A stretch of DNA of 64,000 nucleotides from Cheiracanthium punctorium (Eukaryota; Arthropoda; Arachnida; Araneae; Cheiracanthiidae): assembly GCA_038373885.1 (NCBI GenBank), contig JAWZYV010012511.1, forward strand, positions 276,501-340,500. Reading direction: 5' to 3'. Below, one piece after another: positions 45,340 through 57,775 of the stretch. The first letter of the stretch is position 1. Each line of letters opens with the position of its first letter. The position numbers and the translations under genes are program-made. A model generated the notes under the pieces. It worked only from the letters and a program-made list of their open reading frames with translations. It did no database searches and had not been told where the DNA came from.

Positions 45340-45660
45340 GTGGCGAAGATGGTTGGAACAAGGAAATGTAGCACTTTTAAGGGGTGTCGGTGCAGCCAGA
45401 GTGACACCAGCACACGTGGATCGATGCATCCACCGACAAGCTGTGGCGGCCTCGCAAGCTACTTCAACCTCCATTCTGTGACATGTTCAAGACACCTTGG
45501 ATGTTCCTATATCGACCAGAACTATTTCCCGTCAATTGGTTGCTAGTGGCCTGCACTCATGGCATCCATTAGGCTCCACAACATAGACGCCAACGACTAC
45601 AATGGTGCCAGGCTAGAGCGACGTGAACGACAGAATGGCACAGGGCGCATGGCTTAAAAA
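45340..45660 (+). pseudogene. Tc1-like transposase relic
   Basis: One frame gives HVDRCIHRQAVAASQATSTS; after shifts, ISTRTISRQLVASGLHSWHP matches the second helix-turn-helix of Tc1 transposases. Later bases match NDYNGARLERRERQ-type residues. No catalytic core remains. Confidence 0.7.
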
Positions 45661-45782
45661 GTAGAGCAGTTTTTTTTTTTTCCAGCGAGGCTTGTTATCC
45701 AGTATCAGGACCTGACTTTCAGTTTTGACAGTTGCAGTCAAAATGTCCTTTTTTATGTATTTGCAGAGAAGCGTAATTGGAA

Positions 45783-45961
45783 CAGTAAAACCTTGCTATA
45801 GCAATATTCAATACAATGATAAATCCTCTGTAACATAAAATCTTGCTGTGTGTTACACAGAATATCCATATAATATAATCTCCCATCAATATAACGATAC
45901 ATCCCTCTAGAACGACAATTTTATTGGGTCCCTTAAGTATCATTGTATTGAGGTTTTACTG
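45783..45961. mobile_element. Short pogo/Tigger-type MITE
   Basis: CAGTAAAACCT at the left end and its inverse AGGTTTTACTG at 45951-45961, extended by CAATACAATG inside. TA lies on the right flank. 179 bp, non-coding. Confidence 0.7.
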
Positions 45962-46113
45962 TAGTAAAAATCACACATTGAAAATTTCTCTTCTCAGGGA
46001 ATTTTTAAAGAAATTGTCGAAATTGGGAAATTTTTTAGTCTAGATTTTGTGAGTATCTTGCTTATGTATTTTAAATATATAAATTATTAAAATTTTGTCT
46101 CATCTCATTTCAG

Positions 46114-46169
46114 CATCTGTTAGTTCACATCAAAATTTTCTGGAAGTTACAGATGAAGAGGGCGATTAG
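46114..46169 (+). CDS. Host gene, last coding exon
   Basis: A strong acceptor (TCTCATCTCATTTCAG) is followed by 56 bases that complete the split codon and encode SVSSHQNFLEVTDEEGD, then TAG. The phase agrees exactly with the donor at 39848. The acidic end contrasts with the basic preceding exon. The 3' UTR follows with two AATAAA signals. Confidence 0.7.
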
Positions 46170-46260
46170 TTCCACAGATATAAAAATTGTTTATTTTATA
46201 TGTACATTTTTAATAAAATATTTTATGTGTTAAATAAAAGTTTTTCAGGCTAGTAAGTGT
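46170..46260 (+). terminator. 3' UTR and poly(A) signals of the host gene
   Basis: AATAAA at 46212-46217 and 46233-46238, then a GT/T-rich stretch (about 46257-46290) as expected downstream of a cleavage site. Confidence 0.6.
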
Positions 46261-46764
46261 TCTTTTTGTTTTGAAAGGTGTGTTTTAATCTTAGGGTATG
46301 CATAGACTTGGATAAAATTTAAAACTGTCTTCAAACTTTGATATTTTAAATTTATTTCTGCTGAAAAAGCTGTGTGTTGCCCGAGTCCTGTATTACTGCC
46401 AACAGCTATTCATATTTTAAAATATCATACAACATTTAATCTACAGTTCATATTTATGTTTATTATTTTCTAAAGTCAATCATATTTATTATGATTTATT
46501 TACTGTTTTTCATTGGCATATATTTTCATTATTTTATTTCCATTTTTTTTCAATTTAACAATAAAAAATTTTGTAAAAAAAAAGTATCAAAGCTGTCTGC
46601 AAAGTTTGAAAATTATTTGCAACCGGCATTGGCACGTTCGTCTATATTATCTGGGTCTATGGATAAGCAAAATCAAAAACTACAAAAAAAATCTTGTGAA
46701 GGATACGTGAGAATTTTTTTTTCTAAACAAGCTTTTGCTTAAGATTCGTCATAAATACTTACTA
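46261..46764. other. Downstream of host gene, no gene seen
   Basis: AT-rich; open frames have no domain. Confidence 0.4.
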
Positions 46765-47439
46765 CAGTAGAGAGCCAGAAATCCGCACAGCTTCGGACCA
46801 AGGCTTGTGCAGATTTTAGGAGTTTGCAGATTTCAGGCCATAAAAGATAAATCCTATTACATTTCAGACTTAAGAAAAGGAGAATACAATTACAATGAAA
46901 TAAAAACACAGTCAAAAGTATTTCATTTATATTTTCAGTTTAAATACAAAAGCATAGGAGAAAAAAGAAATTACACGAAGACTAACAAAGCAAATGGTTT
47001 CAAAATTTCCTTTCTCTAATTTTGAAAACATCTTCTATGGTGATTTGTTTTAAAATATTTTTTTCTACTTTGTTTCTTTCTTTCTTTTATTTATTTAATT
47101 TTGCAAATTGTATAACTGTTTAAATATGCAGTTTAAACAATAACTGTTTAAACTGCATATTTTCATCAGAATATTTAAACAGAATTATGATTAATTTTTG
47201 TTTTGTTATAGAACTTAGCTGCTGTAAAAATTTAGGGTATTCTTTTCTAACTTTAAACTTTTATCAAATGGATTTTATTATTATTATTACCCAAGTTTTA
47301 GATCATCATCAGAATCATATTTATCTGGATTCAAGAAACTTTTCAACAATTTCTTCATTGGTGGAATACTGCGAATTTCATTATTTATATCAGAGAAGGT
47401 GTGCGGATTTTAGGTCGGCGGATTTCTGGCGTTCAACTG
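46765..47439. mobile_element. TA-flanked MITE with internal hairpin
   Basis: Inverted ends CAGTAGAGAGCCAGAAATCC (46765) and the inverse of CAGTTGAACGCCAGAAATCC at 47439, flanked by TA on each side (46763, 47440). The perfect 18-bp hairpin at 47122-47162 (AAATATGCAGTTTAAACA, loop ATAAC) lies inside. Pogo/Tigger-like by its ends. No transposase. Confidence 0.75.
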
Positions 47440-49369
47440 TACTCGCTTAAAGCATTGCATAAAAATGTGAAATGTTAATCAATATCCTGTGTAGATATAT
47501 TGATTCTTGTAATTGATTAAAGAAGGCTCAGAACATGGTTATACAATCTCATTTTAACAAACTTCATATATGAATACACCAGATTAACAAATAAAATTTC
47601 TATTAAGTGTTATGGGAACAAATTCAGACTTGCTTGAAATTTCACTTTTGAGAATTATTTAGAAAAATACAAATTTGATTTTTGGCATCTTTACATTTGT
47701 TGTGCCAAGATTTTACTATAGATCATTTTAAAATAATGCTAATTCTCCCTCGAAGTAGAAAACTAACATTTTTCATACAATTGAATTATTTTTAACGTAC
47801 TTAGCTGAATACCAAGTATCTGATTGGTATATTTTTGACGTATTAGAAACTTTTAAAAATAAAAGATACAAAATAAAAGATATTAAATATAATTTTATTG
47901 ATGGATAATACAGTGACAATAATATAACATGCAACTAAACTTGCATATTGACATATACTAGAAAGAGTTTATTCATTAAAATAGAAAATAGGCAGATAAC
48001 ACGTTTCAGTGAAAGTAACGTTAATCGAAGGGAAAACTTAAGTCTGGAAAAGACTGTCATCTAAAGTTATTCTGTTACAGTTTAGGTTAATGTGAAATCA
48101 TAAAGTACTTCTAATTAAAGAAATTAATGCCAATATTTAAATAAGGTCGAGGGATGAGAAGGGCAGAACTTCTCAGGAAGACCAAATTGCACATTCTAAT
48201 GCAAAATTCAGATCCTGCAAACTAACTTCTATAAATATAAGCATTTCTCGAGTTGTTTGGATTAAGATTCGAGTAATATGCAATTTTAATTGCCTGGAGT
48301 ATAATTTGAATGTTGAAAAATGGATTGGAAGTAATAAGTACTTGGACAAATATACTCTAGGCATTTTCACTTAATATGTACCACCAAAAAAAGTACAATA
48401 CAGTACCAAAAGTGCGTCTTGTGTGAATGGGTGGGGGAGTTTTATTGATGTGCTGACCATAAAATTTGAGTTTTTATGAAAATTCATTATGAATTGGTAA
48501 TTAAAAAATATTCAAGAGGTAGAACACATTTCATGGCATTTATATTGAAATGTGTAATTTTTTATACCAAGAGAAATCATGCTTTTGCTACACAACTTCA
48601 GTAATATATTTCTTTTTTTGTATGTAAACGAGGGAGTAAGCCATGAGAACAGTTTGCATTGTTACAGATACAGCATATTACACTACACTGGTTACAAATA
48701 AATTGGGATTTTTATGACACTACACATGAATAAACAAATAGTGGTTTACTAAAAATAACATATTTGGACTCAACTAATATTTCAATTACATTACAGTAAA
48801 GAAAAATTATATATTACAAATAAAATTAAGCCAAATCATATAGTATTTCTTTTAAATATATATTTATATAGCTTATTAAATTTTTTTAAGAAAGTGAATT
48901 TGAATTTAATTTTGATGTCTCGAATTGAAAAAGAAAAATATTGATTTTGCATATTGAAAACAATTGGATTGGTGCATAATTATGAGGAGTTTGTGAATTT
49001 TTATTTAGTTTATTACATAAATTAAATTAATTCACGTAAATATATGTCGATAAAAAAATTATTAATTAAAAATATTGTACACTTTTATTAAGTTAGAGCA
49101 CTTTAAAAAAATGCCTGATAATTATGCCCAGTAATTACTTATGCTTCCATATTAAGAACACATTTACAACTTTATATAAGAATAAAAAAAAACTATATAG
49201 CCAAGCTAAAACACATCATTTATCATTATCATGCAAAATATTTACAAATTATTTCCTAATAATTGAAAAAATTATATTGACTACACACGTAGTTTGTTGA
49301 CAATTTTCACTTTATTATAAAATAAAAAACAGCGAAATTTTCATTTTAAAATATCAACCTGTAACATGG
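47440..49369. other. Intergenic, no gene seen
   Basis: Very AT-rich; no domain and no repeat boundary recognised. Confidence 0.4.
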
Positions 49370-50169
49370 AGGCCATATACGTAATTTTAGCCAAACTTCA
49401 ACATGCCTTTAAATTTCTTATATCGACGTTTAGGGGTGCTCGAGCCCCCTGTGACGAAGTTCACTATTAATCTCTCTCCACTCTGTTTCTCAGCTCGAAA
49501 ACATACTCTTTCCTTTTGCGCGACGCTATGTCTGGGATTTTTCAGGGTTTCCCTTCTAAAATAATTTCGCTTTAGCATATTCTGTGTAAGTTCTTGGCGC
49601 CTCCCGGTCGCCCCCTTCGCTTTTCTCACGGGGTTGTAGCCTTATGTATTGGCATTCGCCAAATTCTGGCACTTCTGTCTTGGCATCAATCATTTAATCC
49701 GAATGTTTCAAATTTTTATATTGTTTACGCCTACCGGACGATGGTTGTCACGTGGGGCAGTGGCTTATGAGTGCTCATATTTTACTCGCCAACCTGTAGA
49801 GATCTGGCAGTTTTGTAGGAAGATTTCAGCACACTTCTCGATTGCTCTCCGTCAGAGGAGGTTGTGTTCGTTTTTTTATGGAACTCCGGCATGCCGTGTG
49901 GCCGGAACAATTAGATATATTCCTGGTGTTATTTTATGAAACAATGTACTGTACGTAATTGAAGTTGCTTACGTCAAGACTGTTTTTGCTGTTACCTTCA
50001 ATAAATGAACCTTTTCTGAATTCGAGTCCTCTGCCTCTTTTCAAAGTCCTCAGCGTACTTCATGGATATATTAATTACACTATACGTCACGTAAACGGCC
50101 GAGAGGATGTTTCTCTTAATCCACCTCCGACAACTCCCTCATACCCCCCCCCACACACACACACCAAAA
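49370..50169. other. Balanced-composition block, unknown
   Basis: The minus-strand frame 49629-49387 begins MRKAKGATGRRQELTQ and is Lys/Arg-rich to its end (TPKRRYKKFKGML). It matches nothing I know. The composition differs from the AT-rich flanks, so an exon or promoter is possible. A CA/A/TA microsatellite lies at 50147-50195. Confidence 0.2.
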
Positions 50170-50195
50170 AAAAAAAAATATATATATATATATAG

Positions 50196-50480
50196 GCCTC
50201 CTTACCGGCTCGGATAGATGCCGGCTAGTAGTCGCCTAAATCTCGGTTGATAATGGGTATATAGTCGCTGGTCGATGAAATCATGGGTAAATGATCGCAG
50301 GCGACTTCGCCACGGCGGTAGCGCCAATGGTTGGCCAAAAAAATGCGATGAGACATTTCGGTCACTTCCCGGCGTCGCAGTCGACGCCAGCGTGACGTCG
50401 TGATATGTGAAGTGCGGCGTTTGGCCAATGCTTGGCCTACGATATTTTGCTACTTGGGACTGTTTTTCATTTTTTTCCAT
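50196..50480. other. GC-richer block, unknown
   Basis: CpG-containing sequence (GACGCCAGCGTGACGTCGTG near 50384) with GGCCAA repeats. It may be promoter-like or an old repeat. No gene supported. Confidence 0.25.
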
Positions 50481-50849
50481 AGCTAACCTCTAAGCTAACT
50501 TAAACATGAACATTTACAAAAACCTTTCAAAATTTTAATTCACGCACTTTAAATGTATTTATTTTATTCATTAACGCAGGCAACATGCACTCATCTTACC
50601 AGTGTTAATAATATCAGCCCAATATAGCTCCCTAAATAATCTGAGTGTCTGACGAAGGAACTATTACAGGACTCAGAATTAACAGCGGAACTCGAGAAGC
50701 GCTGCAGAGAACATAATTATAGAATTCAAAGATCTCTTCTATCATACTTCCGGTGACTTTGGTCGTATGAAGTTAGCACAACATAGAATAGACACAGGCA
50801 GTCATTCTCCCATAAACAACATCCTATGCGGCTGCAATTTGCTAAGCAG

Positions 50850-51350
50850 GAAGAGGTGAGCAGACTTTTAGAAGAGATGCAGGGTGATGACGTCATCGAG
50901 TCATCGACTGGTCTGGGTTTTGGTTTGGAAGAAGAATGGCTATACACGGTTTTGTGTCGACTATCGACGTTAGAATGACATTACCAAGAAGGACAGCTAC
51001 CCTCTTCTCAGGATAGACGACACTTTGGACACTTTATCGGGAAATGAATGGCTTTCGACGCCTGTCGTATCCTCACCCTGACAAGCCACTTCCGCATTGT
51101 CTGTACTGCCGAAAGTTTCTGCTCCGAACGAAAAATGCCTCTTTAACCTGGCTTTTAAATTTCAAGAATCCGGAGGGCCAGATAACCAGGTGGATACAGA
51201 TATTACAAGAATATGGCATAGAAAGAAGTAATCGAAAACGGCATCTCGTGGAAAAGCAGATGCTTTAGCGAGAAGGCCCTGCATAGAAACCTTCCCTATT
51301 GCTCTAGGGCGGAGGAAAATTATCATCTGAAACATCCCATTGTCTGCTAA
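50850..51350 (+). pseudogene. Gypsy RT start fused to RNase H by deletion
   Basis: Encodes FCVDYRR and SYPLLRIDDTLDTLSGNEW (RT start), then by deletion HPDKPLPHCLYCRKFLLRT and LTWLLNFKNPEGQITRWIQ (RNase H) and the ADALARRPC end. The RT catalytic box is lost. Stops and shifts are frequent. Confidence 0.75.
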
Positions 51351-51389
51351 ATTTACATCGTCGGTACCATCCCAAGATGCTTGGAGGGA

Positions 51390-52543
51390 CGCAAAAGTCC
51401 GGGTTGACCAGTTAGCTAATAGCGACATCAAACCTATTGTGAAATTTATCGAAAAATCGAGTGCTAAGCCTAGGTGGCAAGCAATATCGTAATGTAATCC
51501 GACAACAAATCAATACTGGTCTTTGTGGGATTCTCTTCGCCTGAGAAACGAAGAAGTGTATCTTAAATGGGAGTCGGATGACACCAAGACGCTTCGATGG
51601 CAGTTAGTACTCCCTCGTTCGAGGATACCGAAGGTTCTAGAGGAGCTTCATAATGGCTTAACTGGGGGCCATTTTGGCATAATGAAGACCCTGCAGAAAG
51701 TTCGCGAGCACTTCTACTGGGCTAGGGCTCGAGACGATGTCGAAAAGTGGTGTCAAGCCTGTGGTACTTGTGCCGCCCGTAAAGACCCGAAGAAACGAAG
51801 CCGTAGAAAATTACACCGTTATAATGTGGGAACGTCTTTCGAGAGAATTGCCCTCGACATCCTCGGACCTCTTCCGCGAACTTCGAATAGAACAAATACA
51901 TTCTAGTTATCATTGACTATTTCTCTAAATGTCCCGAAGCGTGTCCTATTCTCGATCAAGAAGCTACGACCGTAGCAGAGGTATTGGCGCAAGAATGCTT
52001 TTCCAGGTATGGAACCCCTCTGCAACTTCATTCCGACCAAGGATCGAACTTTACCTCTGCAGTCTTTAAAGGACTATGTCAGTTTCTCGAAATTGATAAG
52101 ACCCGAGTACACCTTTACATGCACAGTCTGACGGCACGTTAGAGAAGTTGAATCGCACTATTTTGAATAACCTTTCGCTCCTGATGTCTAGGAACTAAGA
52201 GAACTGGAACAAGAAATTCTTCCTCTTCCTCCTGGCCTATAGGAGTGCCGTGCATGAGACTACCGGCTTCACACCTTTCCAGATGCTCCTCGGAAGACAT
52301 CTTCGTCTTCCCGTCGTCCAGATACGCCTTCATCGACAGAAGAGTACATGAAAAATCTTCGGGCACGGTTTGAAGACGTGCATCATTTTGCTCGAGAGCG
52401 GGTCGACATGAGCACGGAGAAGATGATGACTCGCTACGACACGAAAGATACGGGACACGAGTTTAACGAAGATAACAAGGTTTGGCTATGGAATTCTTCC
52501 CGACGAAGAGGCCTGTCTCCCAAGCTTCAATAGCCGTGGAACA
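51390..52543 (+). pseudogene. Gypsy integrase (family A)
   Basis: DSLRLRNEEVYLKWESDD leads to the zinc finger (LTGGHFGIMKTLQKVREHFY; CQACGTCAARK), then the core with ERIALDILGPLPR (first Asp) and, after a shift near 51906, SDQGSNFTSAVF (second Asp). A stop near 52139 and later shifts break it. The C-terminal part DVHHFARERVDMSTEKM is recognisable. Confidence 0.85.
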
Positions 52544-53015
52544 GTCCTTACACAGTCCTAAATAGACTGAACGATCTCGTCTTGCAGATTCGTAAGTCAC
52601 CAAACTCGAAATCAAGAGCAAATCCATTACAGTCCCATCCAAGAGATCTATTACAATCATCTAGCCGTTTATCCCGGTCGCAATTAATTATTTAATCATC
52701 AGACCATTGTCACTATGGCTTAATTCTTCCTTCTCTTCATCCCCATATTTCTTTCCTGTCTCTCTCTAATTTTTCTCTTTCTTCAGATCACTTCTACTCA
52801 GTCGTTACGCCATAATCAGGGTACATATTTGTAATATATTTGTTTTTATTAATGTGTATTTATTTATTATGTTTATTATTAATGTGCATTTGTGCTTATT
52901 TTTTGATTGCTTTCTTAAATTATGTATTGTTAGATGTTGCATTGTAAAAATATTTGTGCGACCTCCTAACTGGGGATTGTACTGCCCAGGACTTGGCGTC
53001 ATTGGGAAGGGGGGC

Positions 53016-53873
53016 TGCGTTACGAATTTTTGGGATAATCCGCTGTTCTTGGGGTTAAACTATTATAAAATTGGTATTCTACGAGTCAAATAATTAAATT
53101 TGGCTTATTTTTGGTGCCAAATTTGGCTCTAGTACGCCAAAAATAAGTCATGTTTGGCAACATTTCAGCATTCAGCGCAATTTTTCCATTGGGGCCTGTA
53201 AAATTTATTTTCCTGCGTTAATATTACACAGTAATCTAATATTACTCTATTACTCTTCTAGTACACAATCAAATTTCGATTTTGATCTAGATCATTCTGG
53301 AGATGATCTAGATATTCTGATCTAGATAATTCTTCTCTAGAACCTTCTCCAGTGTTCGGCATAAACTATAAATGAAGAGCGCATTACCCCAGTTGAGTCA
53401 GATTTGCTGTAAACTGCCACGAGAAACAGACTTCCGTTCTGTTCAGCACATTAGCCTGAGAATTGTGCTATTGTAAGCAATATTGTGCTTGCTTTGAGAA
53501 GCGTGATTTTGAATGTTTTGTGTGAATTCTGCACTGAGGAATTGTTTATGATTTTCCTCGAGTATTTCCATTGAGCTAGAGTATTTTCACTTCTAGATTA
53601 TTGACATTCGAGTATTTCCACTGATTTTAGCTTGCGGAACTGTTGTATTTGTGGGTGAAATACAGCATCTGTGAAAGCTTCTGTAATGCGCGGACTGTTA
53701 TAAGCAAGTTACTGGCTGTTAGTGCGATTGAATTTTGTACAGCAAATTGGTCAACGAAGTTCTAGAAGATATAAAGTTCGTGCTCCATCCTGACAAGTGG
53801 AATTTTTACTAGAACTTTCTACACATACTTTAGAACGACGAACTCAAGAATTAAGCAGAGTATTTCGGCAACA
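53016..53873 (+). repeat. Family-A Gypsy 3' LTR
   Basis: 858 bp from TGCGTTACGAATTTTTGGG to TTTCGGCAACA, preceded by the polypurine tract GGGAAGGGGGG. It aligns with the solo LTR 4743-5658 throughout. Confidence 0.85.
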
Positions 53874-54305
53874 AGAGCATTACGTTAGAAACACGCGTTT
53901 TCAAATTACGTTTGCTCAATCAACCGTTCAAAATTTCTTCCGAAAATCACAGTATGACCAGCTATAGGTCTAGATCTCACCTGCAGATAATTCGCCTTAG
54001 TCCCAAAACACAACACAGCACAGTATGCATACATATTGCTACGTCAAACGCTATAAAGGTACGTTAAATATATTGAATGATATTCGAAATAAAGATACAT
54101 ATTATCAATTAAGCGAATTAGCAAGTTGTTTTTATAGTTATATTTTAAGAAATTGGTATTTTCATCATTCCCCGAATCACCGTACATATTCTTTTTCAAA
54201 TATTTATAATAGTAATTTCAGTATATCCTTATACTTAAAAAGAATGTTAGCTTGATTCTTCATGTGAAAATAATTACTGTGAAGAAGTGATCAAAATGAT
54301 TATAT
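53874..54305. other. Intergenic, no gene seen
   Basis: AT-rich. The open frame at 54025-54255 has no recognisable domain. Confidence 0.4.
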
Positions 54306-54306
54306 T

Positions 54307-54884
54307 AGGTTGTAACGAAAGTTTCCCGCCACCGCAAATATGGTCTACGCAAACAGTTCGCGTTTGCGTGTTTGCTCATATTTTGTCAAACTATATTTGG
54401 ACACACAAAAAAAGAGACTCTGTGTTGTGAAAGGTAAAAAAAATACCGTTATCATTAAGTACAATGTGTCTGAAATGGGACTATCACGCTACCAAATTAG
54501 AACCATCATTTACTTTCAGTTCTCTTCAAAAATTCACTTACAGAATATCAATGAGTTAAATGTACAGCTTTAGGTACTACTGTTGAATCATATGACAGTG
54601 TGAAAGTTCGATACTGAAAGTTCAAAAGCAAGGACTGTGACCTCCAAGAAGTAGAGCTGTCTGGCCGACCTACTGATGTTGATGAGGGAGGGTCGCCTAC
54701 AAGAATTTGTGGAAGAAAATCAGTATTCAACCACTCGAGAGCAAGCTAAGGAAAGGAGTTACACGTTTGTGTCATGCCCATTAGTTGTGCTATGCACCCC
54801 ATGAACTTGACGTGCAAGTTTAATCGCTGGGCCCGCCGCATGAATTGATTTAAGCAGGTTTGGTGGAAAACTTTCGTTACAACT
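54307..54884 (+). mobile_element. mariner relic with TIRs
   Basis: Inverted ends GGTTGTAACGAAAGTTT (54308) and its inverse AAACTTTCGTTACAAC (about 54868-54883). The interior encodes broken mariner N-terminal pieces: KVRY, KFKSKDCDLQEVELSGRPTD and EENQYSTTREQAKE. The catalytic domain is absent. Confidence 0.75.
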
Positions 54885-55069
54885 GATATCTTAGGCCTTT
54901 TACTTTAGAAATAATAGATTGCTTTTGGAGTTGGATTTTTCTCGTAAACAAAATCATGCACAAAATTAGTTTTCATAAGGCGGTACTTTTGTTTCGTGAA
55001 TTATTTTCATTCAAAGAAGAAATCGCTAAATTAAAAAAATAAAACATGTAGCATTCAAATCGGAAATTA

Positions 55070-55679
55070 CGAGTTGTCGTCCGGGAAGTAAGTTTCCCAT
55101 TGCTAATGAAAATGAACAAAACAAAATTATGTAGAAAAATTTATTGCAAAAAATACAGCAGTACTTCAGCTACTTCGGAACACAAAAATAACTTGAACTG
55201 TGACACTTGTCAACCCATGGGATAAGTTTTTGCAGTCCAGCTTCATAGAAGTCTTCCTCCTGAGAAAAGAGCCAGAGTATCACAGTTGTATATTGTCTTC
55301 GTCAGTGGAAAAGTGAGACCCGGACATTAATTTCTTCAGCTGCAAGTTACTGGAAGTAACTTGCTGTAATCTGTAACCTATGGGTAGCCTATGCTTCCAG
55401 TGACTTACACCTGAAGAAATTCCTATCTAGACATCACTTTTCTACTGGTGAAGACAGCATAAAAGTGCGACACTCTGGCTCATTTCTCAGGCAGAAAACT
55501 TCTATGAAGCTGGATTACAAAAACGTATTCCACGGTATTAGGATTGTTGAAGTTCAGGTTATTAATATGCTGAGAAGTAGCTGAAATATTGCTGTATACT
55601 TTGCAATAATTTTCTCCGGATAATAATGTTCTGTTCCTTTTTATTAGTCGTGGGAAACTTACTTTCTGAAAGAGCCTCG
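55070..55679. mobile_element. Fold-back MITE, mariner-type ends
   Basis: TA at 55068-55069 and 55680-55681. The ends share GTAAGTTTCCCA (55087) and, inverted, TGGGAAACTTAC (55650), with CGAG at the outer tips. The whole 610 bp is an imperfect palindrome: for example GCTTCATAGAAGTCTTCCTC on the left corresponds to the inverse of TTCTATGAAGCTGG on the right. No coding. Confidence 0.72.
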
Positions 55680-55681
55680 TA

Positions 55682-56575
55682 TTTCGATGACAATGTATAA
55701 ATAACGGTATAACATTACCTTCATGTAATCCAAAACGTTAGAAGACTAATAAATTCTTTCAGAAATGATTCATAATTTTTTTATTATTATACGCGTTTTT
55801 TATTTTACATAAATTCGTAATGTATTCGATGCAAGATTTATTCTTCTTCTCGCTTCAGACTTTGCTTCATATTCACTTGTTATATAATTACGCTTCCATT
55901 TTGCTTCATGAAAAATACGCTTTTTAACAATTAAAAAGCCATGTATACCTTTCGTTCTTGGGGGATATATGCTTTTATTTTGTCCATATAAGAAGACCCT
56001 GGAAAAAGAAAATTACTATTACATCATTTTCATACATACTTATACGTTAGATGAATTCAAGTTTTAAATATTAAATGCTTTCGTTTAAAATTAACTAGTG
56101 TTAAAAAAAACACATATATATGTAACGTAAATGCTCCAGTAGTGGGCCATTTGAAATTTACAGTTGAAAAACAAGAAATTCCAACTATCCATTGAGATAA
56201 GAGATTAACCTCTAACTGGCTGGAACTTTTATGAACAAAATACCTAAGGTGTAACTCCTTCATTTCCTGTTTAGTTAGGTACAAGAAAGTTTGTATCTGA
56301 AGTCGATCTCACATAGAAGCATTCTACGTCTATTTTTAGTGATTTCCTAAAGAGGCAAGCCTTCATTCAAATCATTTTTGACACACATTCTATTTGTTTT
56401 TAAAATGAATCGCTAATGATAATTCTTGCACGTTTTATAATTACTTCATATGAACTATATTAGTGTATTAAAATAAAATAATTGTTGGAAGTATAACGAA
56501 TGGAAAAAATATAAAAAATATATTTTGTGTTGAATGAAATTATAAAAAAATTATATATATATATATATATATATA
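55682..56575. other. Intergenic with (TA)n at the end
   Basis: AT-rich, no gene seen; a (TA)n tract at about 56553-56575 borders the transposon at 56576. Confidence 0.4.
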
Positions 56576-56686
56576 CAGGGTGATTCACAATGAATGGGCC
56601 TAAAAGAATAGCGCAGTGTGACTGCCGTAATGGATTTATTAAGCTGAAACAAATTTATTCTGCAACTACAATTATACAAGTTTTAT

Positions 56687-57775
56687 TTGGCCACAGGGAA
56701 AAATCATCGAATGACGATCTCGCCGCTAGAGGCGCTGTTAAACAAAATGTCGTCCATGCAGGAGAAAGCGTACTGCATTTTCGAATATGCCAAAACCTCC
56801 TCGGTAACTGTAGTGCAAAGACATTTTCGCACGAAATTTCGTAAAGGACCACCGCATAGGCATAATATAAGCAGGTGGGTGAAGCAGTTCCAGGATACCA
56901 GCTGCTTATGCAAGAACAAAAGCCCAGGACGAAAAGAAACAAAACCCGAAGTGGTTGAAAGAATTCGTGATTCGTTTTTACGGAGTCCCTCAAAATCAAC
57001 GCTGCGTGCAGGTGCAGAACAGGCTGTCCCTCAGACAACGGTGTGGCGTGTTTTACGGAAGCGTCTCCAATTCAAGCCGTACAGATATCAGATGGTCCAA
57101 GCTTTAAAACCTACTGACAAACCGTTGCGTAAGAATTTCTGTGTGAAATTTCAAGAAAAGCTCGAAGTGAATGGTTTCGAGAACACACTGGTGGTTACCG
57201 ATGAAGCCACGTTCCATTTATCTGGCAAAGTTAATCGCCATAATTTGCGATTTTGGGGCACAGAAAATGCCCATGTAACATTTGAACATCAGCGTGATTT
57301 TCCCAAGGTGAACGTTTTCTGCACTTTATCAAACAGTTGTGCTTTTGATCCATTTTTCTTTGCTGAAAAATCTATTAATGGGGACATTTACCAAGACATG
57401 CTCTCTGAGTGGTTGCTCCCCCAGCTGGAGGAAGCTGTTCCTGATTTCATTTTGCAACAAGATGGTGCTCCCCCGCATTGGAATGTCAACGTACGTGAGT
57501 TCTTGAACGAACGTCTACCCCATCGTTTGGCCGTGCTGGGCCACAGGATTTGACACGTCTTCATTGGCCGCCGTGATCACCAGATCTAATGCCCTGTGAT
57601 TTTTTTCTCTGGGGTTTCGTTAAAGATAAGGTGTTTGTGCCTCCATTTCCTCAGGACTTAGAGTAACTGAAGCAGCGGATAACTGCAGTGTTGAGCTCCA
57701 TCACAGGGAATATGCTATCACGAGTGTGGCAGGAACTTGATTACTGTGTAGACATTTGTCGTGTCACCGTAGGGG
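56687..57775 (+). pseudogene. DUF4817/DDE transposase, frameshifted
   Basis: N-terminal helix-turn-helix (QEKAYCIFEYAKTSSVTVVQ; GPPHRHNISRWVKQFQ), a second HTH (VPQTTVWRVLRKRLQFKPYR), then the catalytic core with NTLVVTDEATFHLSGKVN and DFILQQDGAPPHWN. A one-base loss near 57540 shifts the frame; the third acidic motif SPDLMPCDFFLWGFVKDK follows in another frame, with TGA at about 57573 and TAG at about 57664. About 40 residues separate the second and third Asp, longer than mariner's 34. The codons GAHIEHL and the stop lie at 61834-61855, beyond the insertion. Confidence 0.88.

Larger units (their letters stand above)
50640..53873 (+). mobile_element. Ty3/Gypsy family-A retrotransposon, 5' truncated
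   Basis: Plus-strand remnant with protease/RT start, RNase H, integrase and a complete 3' LTR. RT is deleted internally near 51055, where the RT start is joined to RNase H. It shares LTR and pol with the minus-strand copy at 1288-16495. No 5' LTR was found. Confidence 0.8.

Noticed and set aside
1288..53873. An endogenous retrovirus with an envelope gene
   Set aside because: No envelope-like frame with signal peptide and transmembrane segment follows any pol gene here; all LTR elements end shortly after RNase H or integrase.
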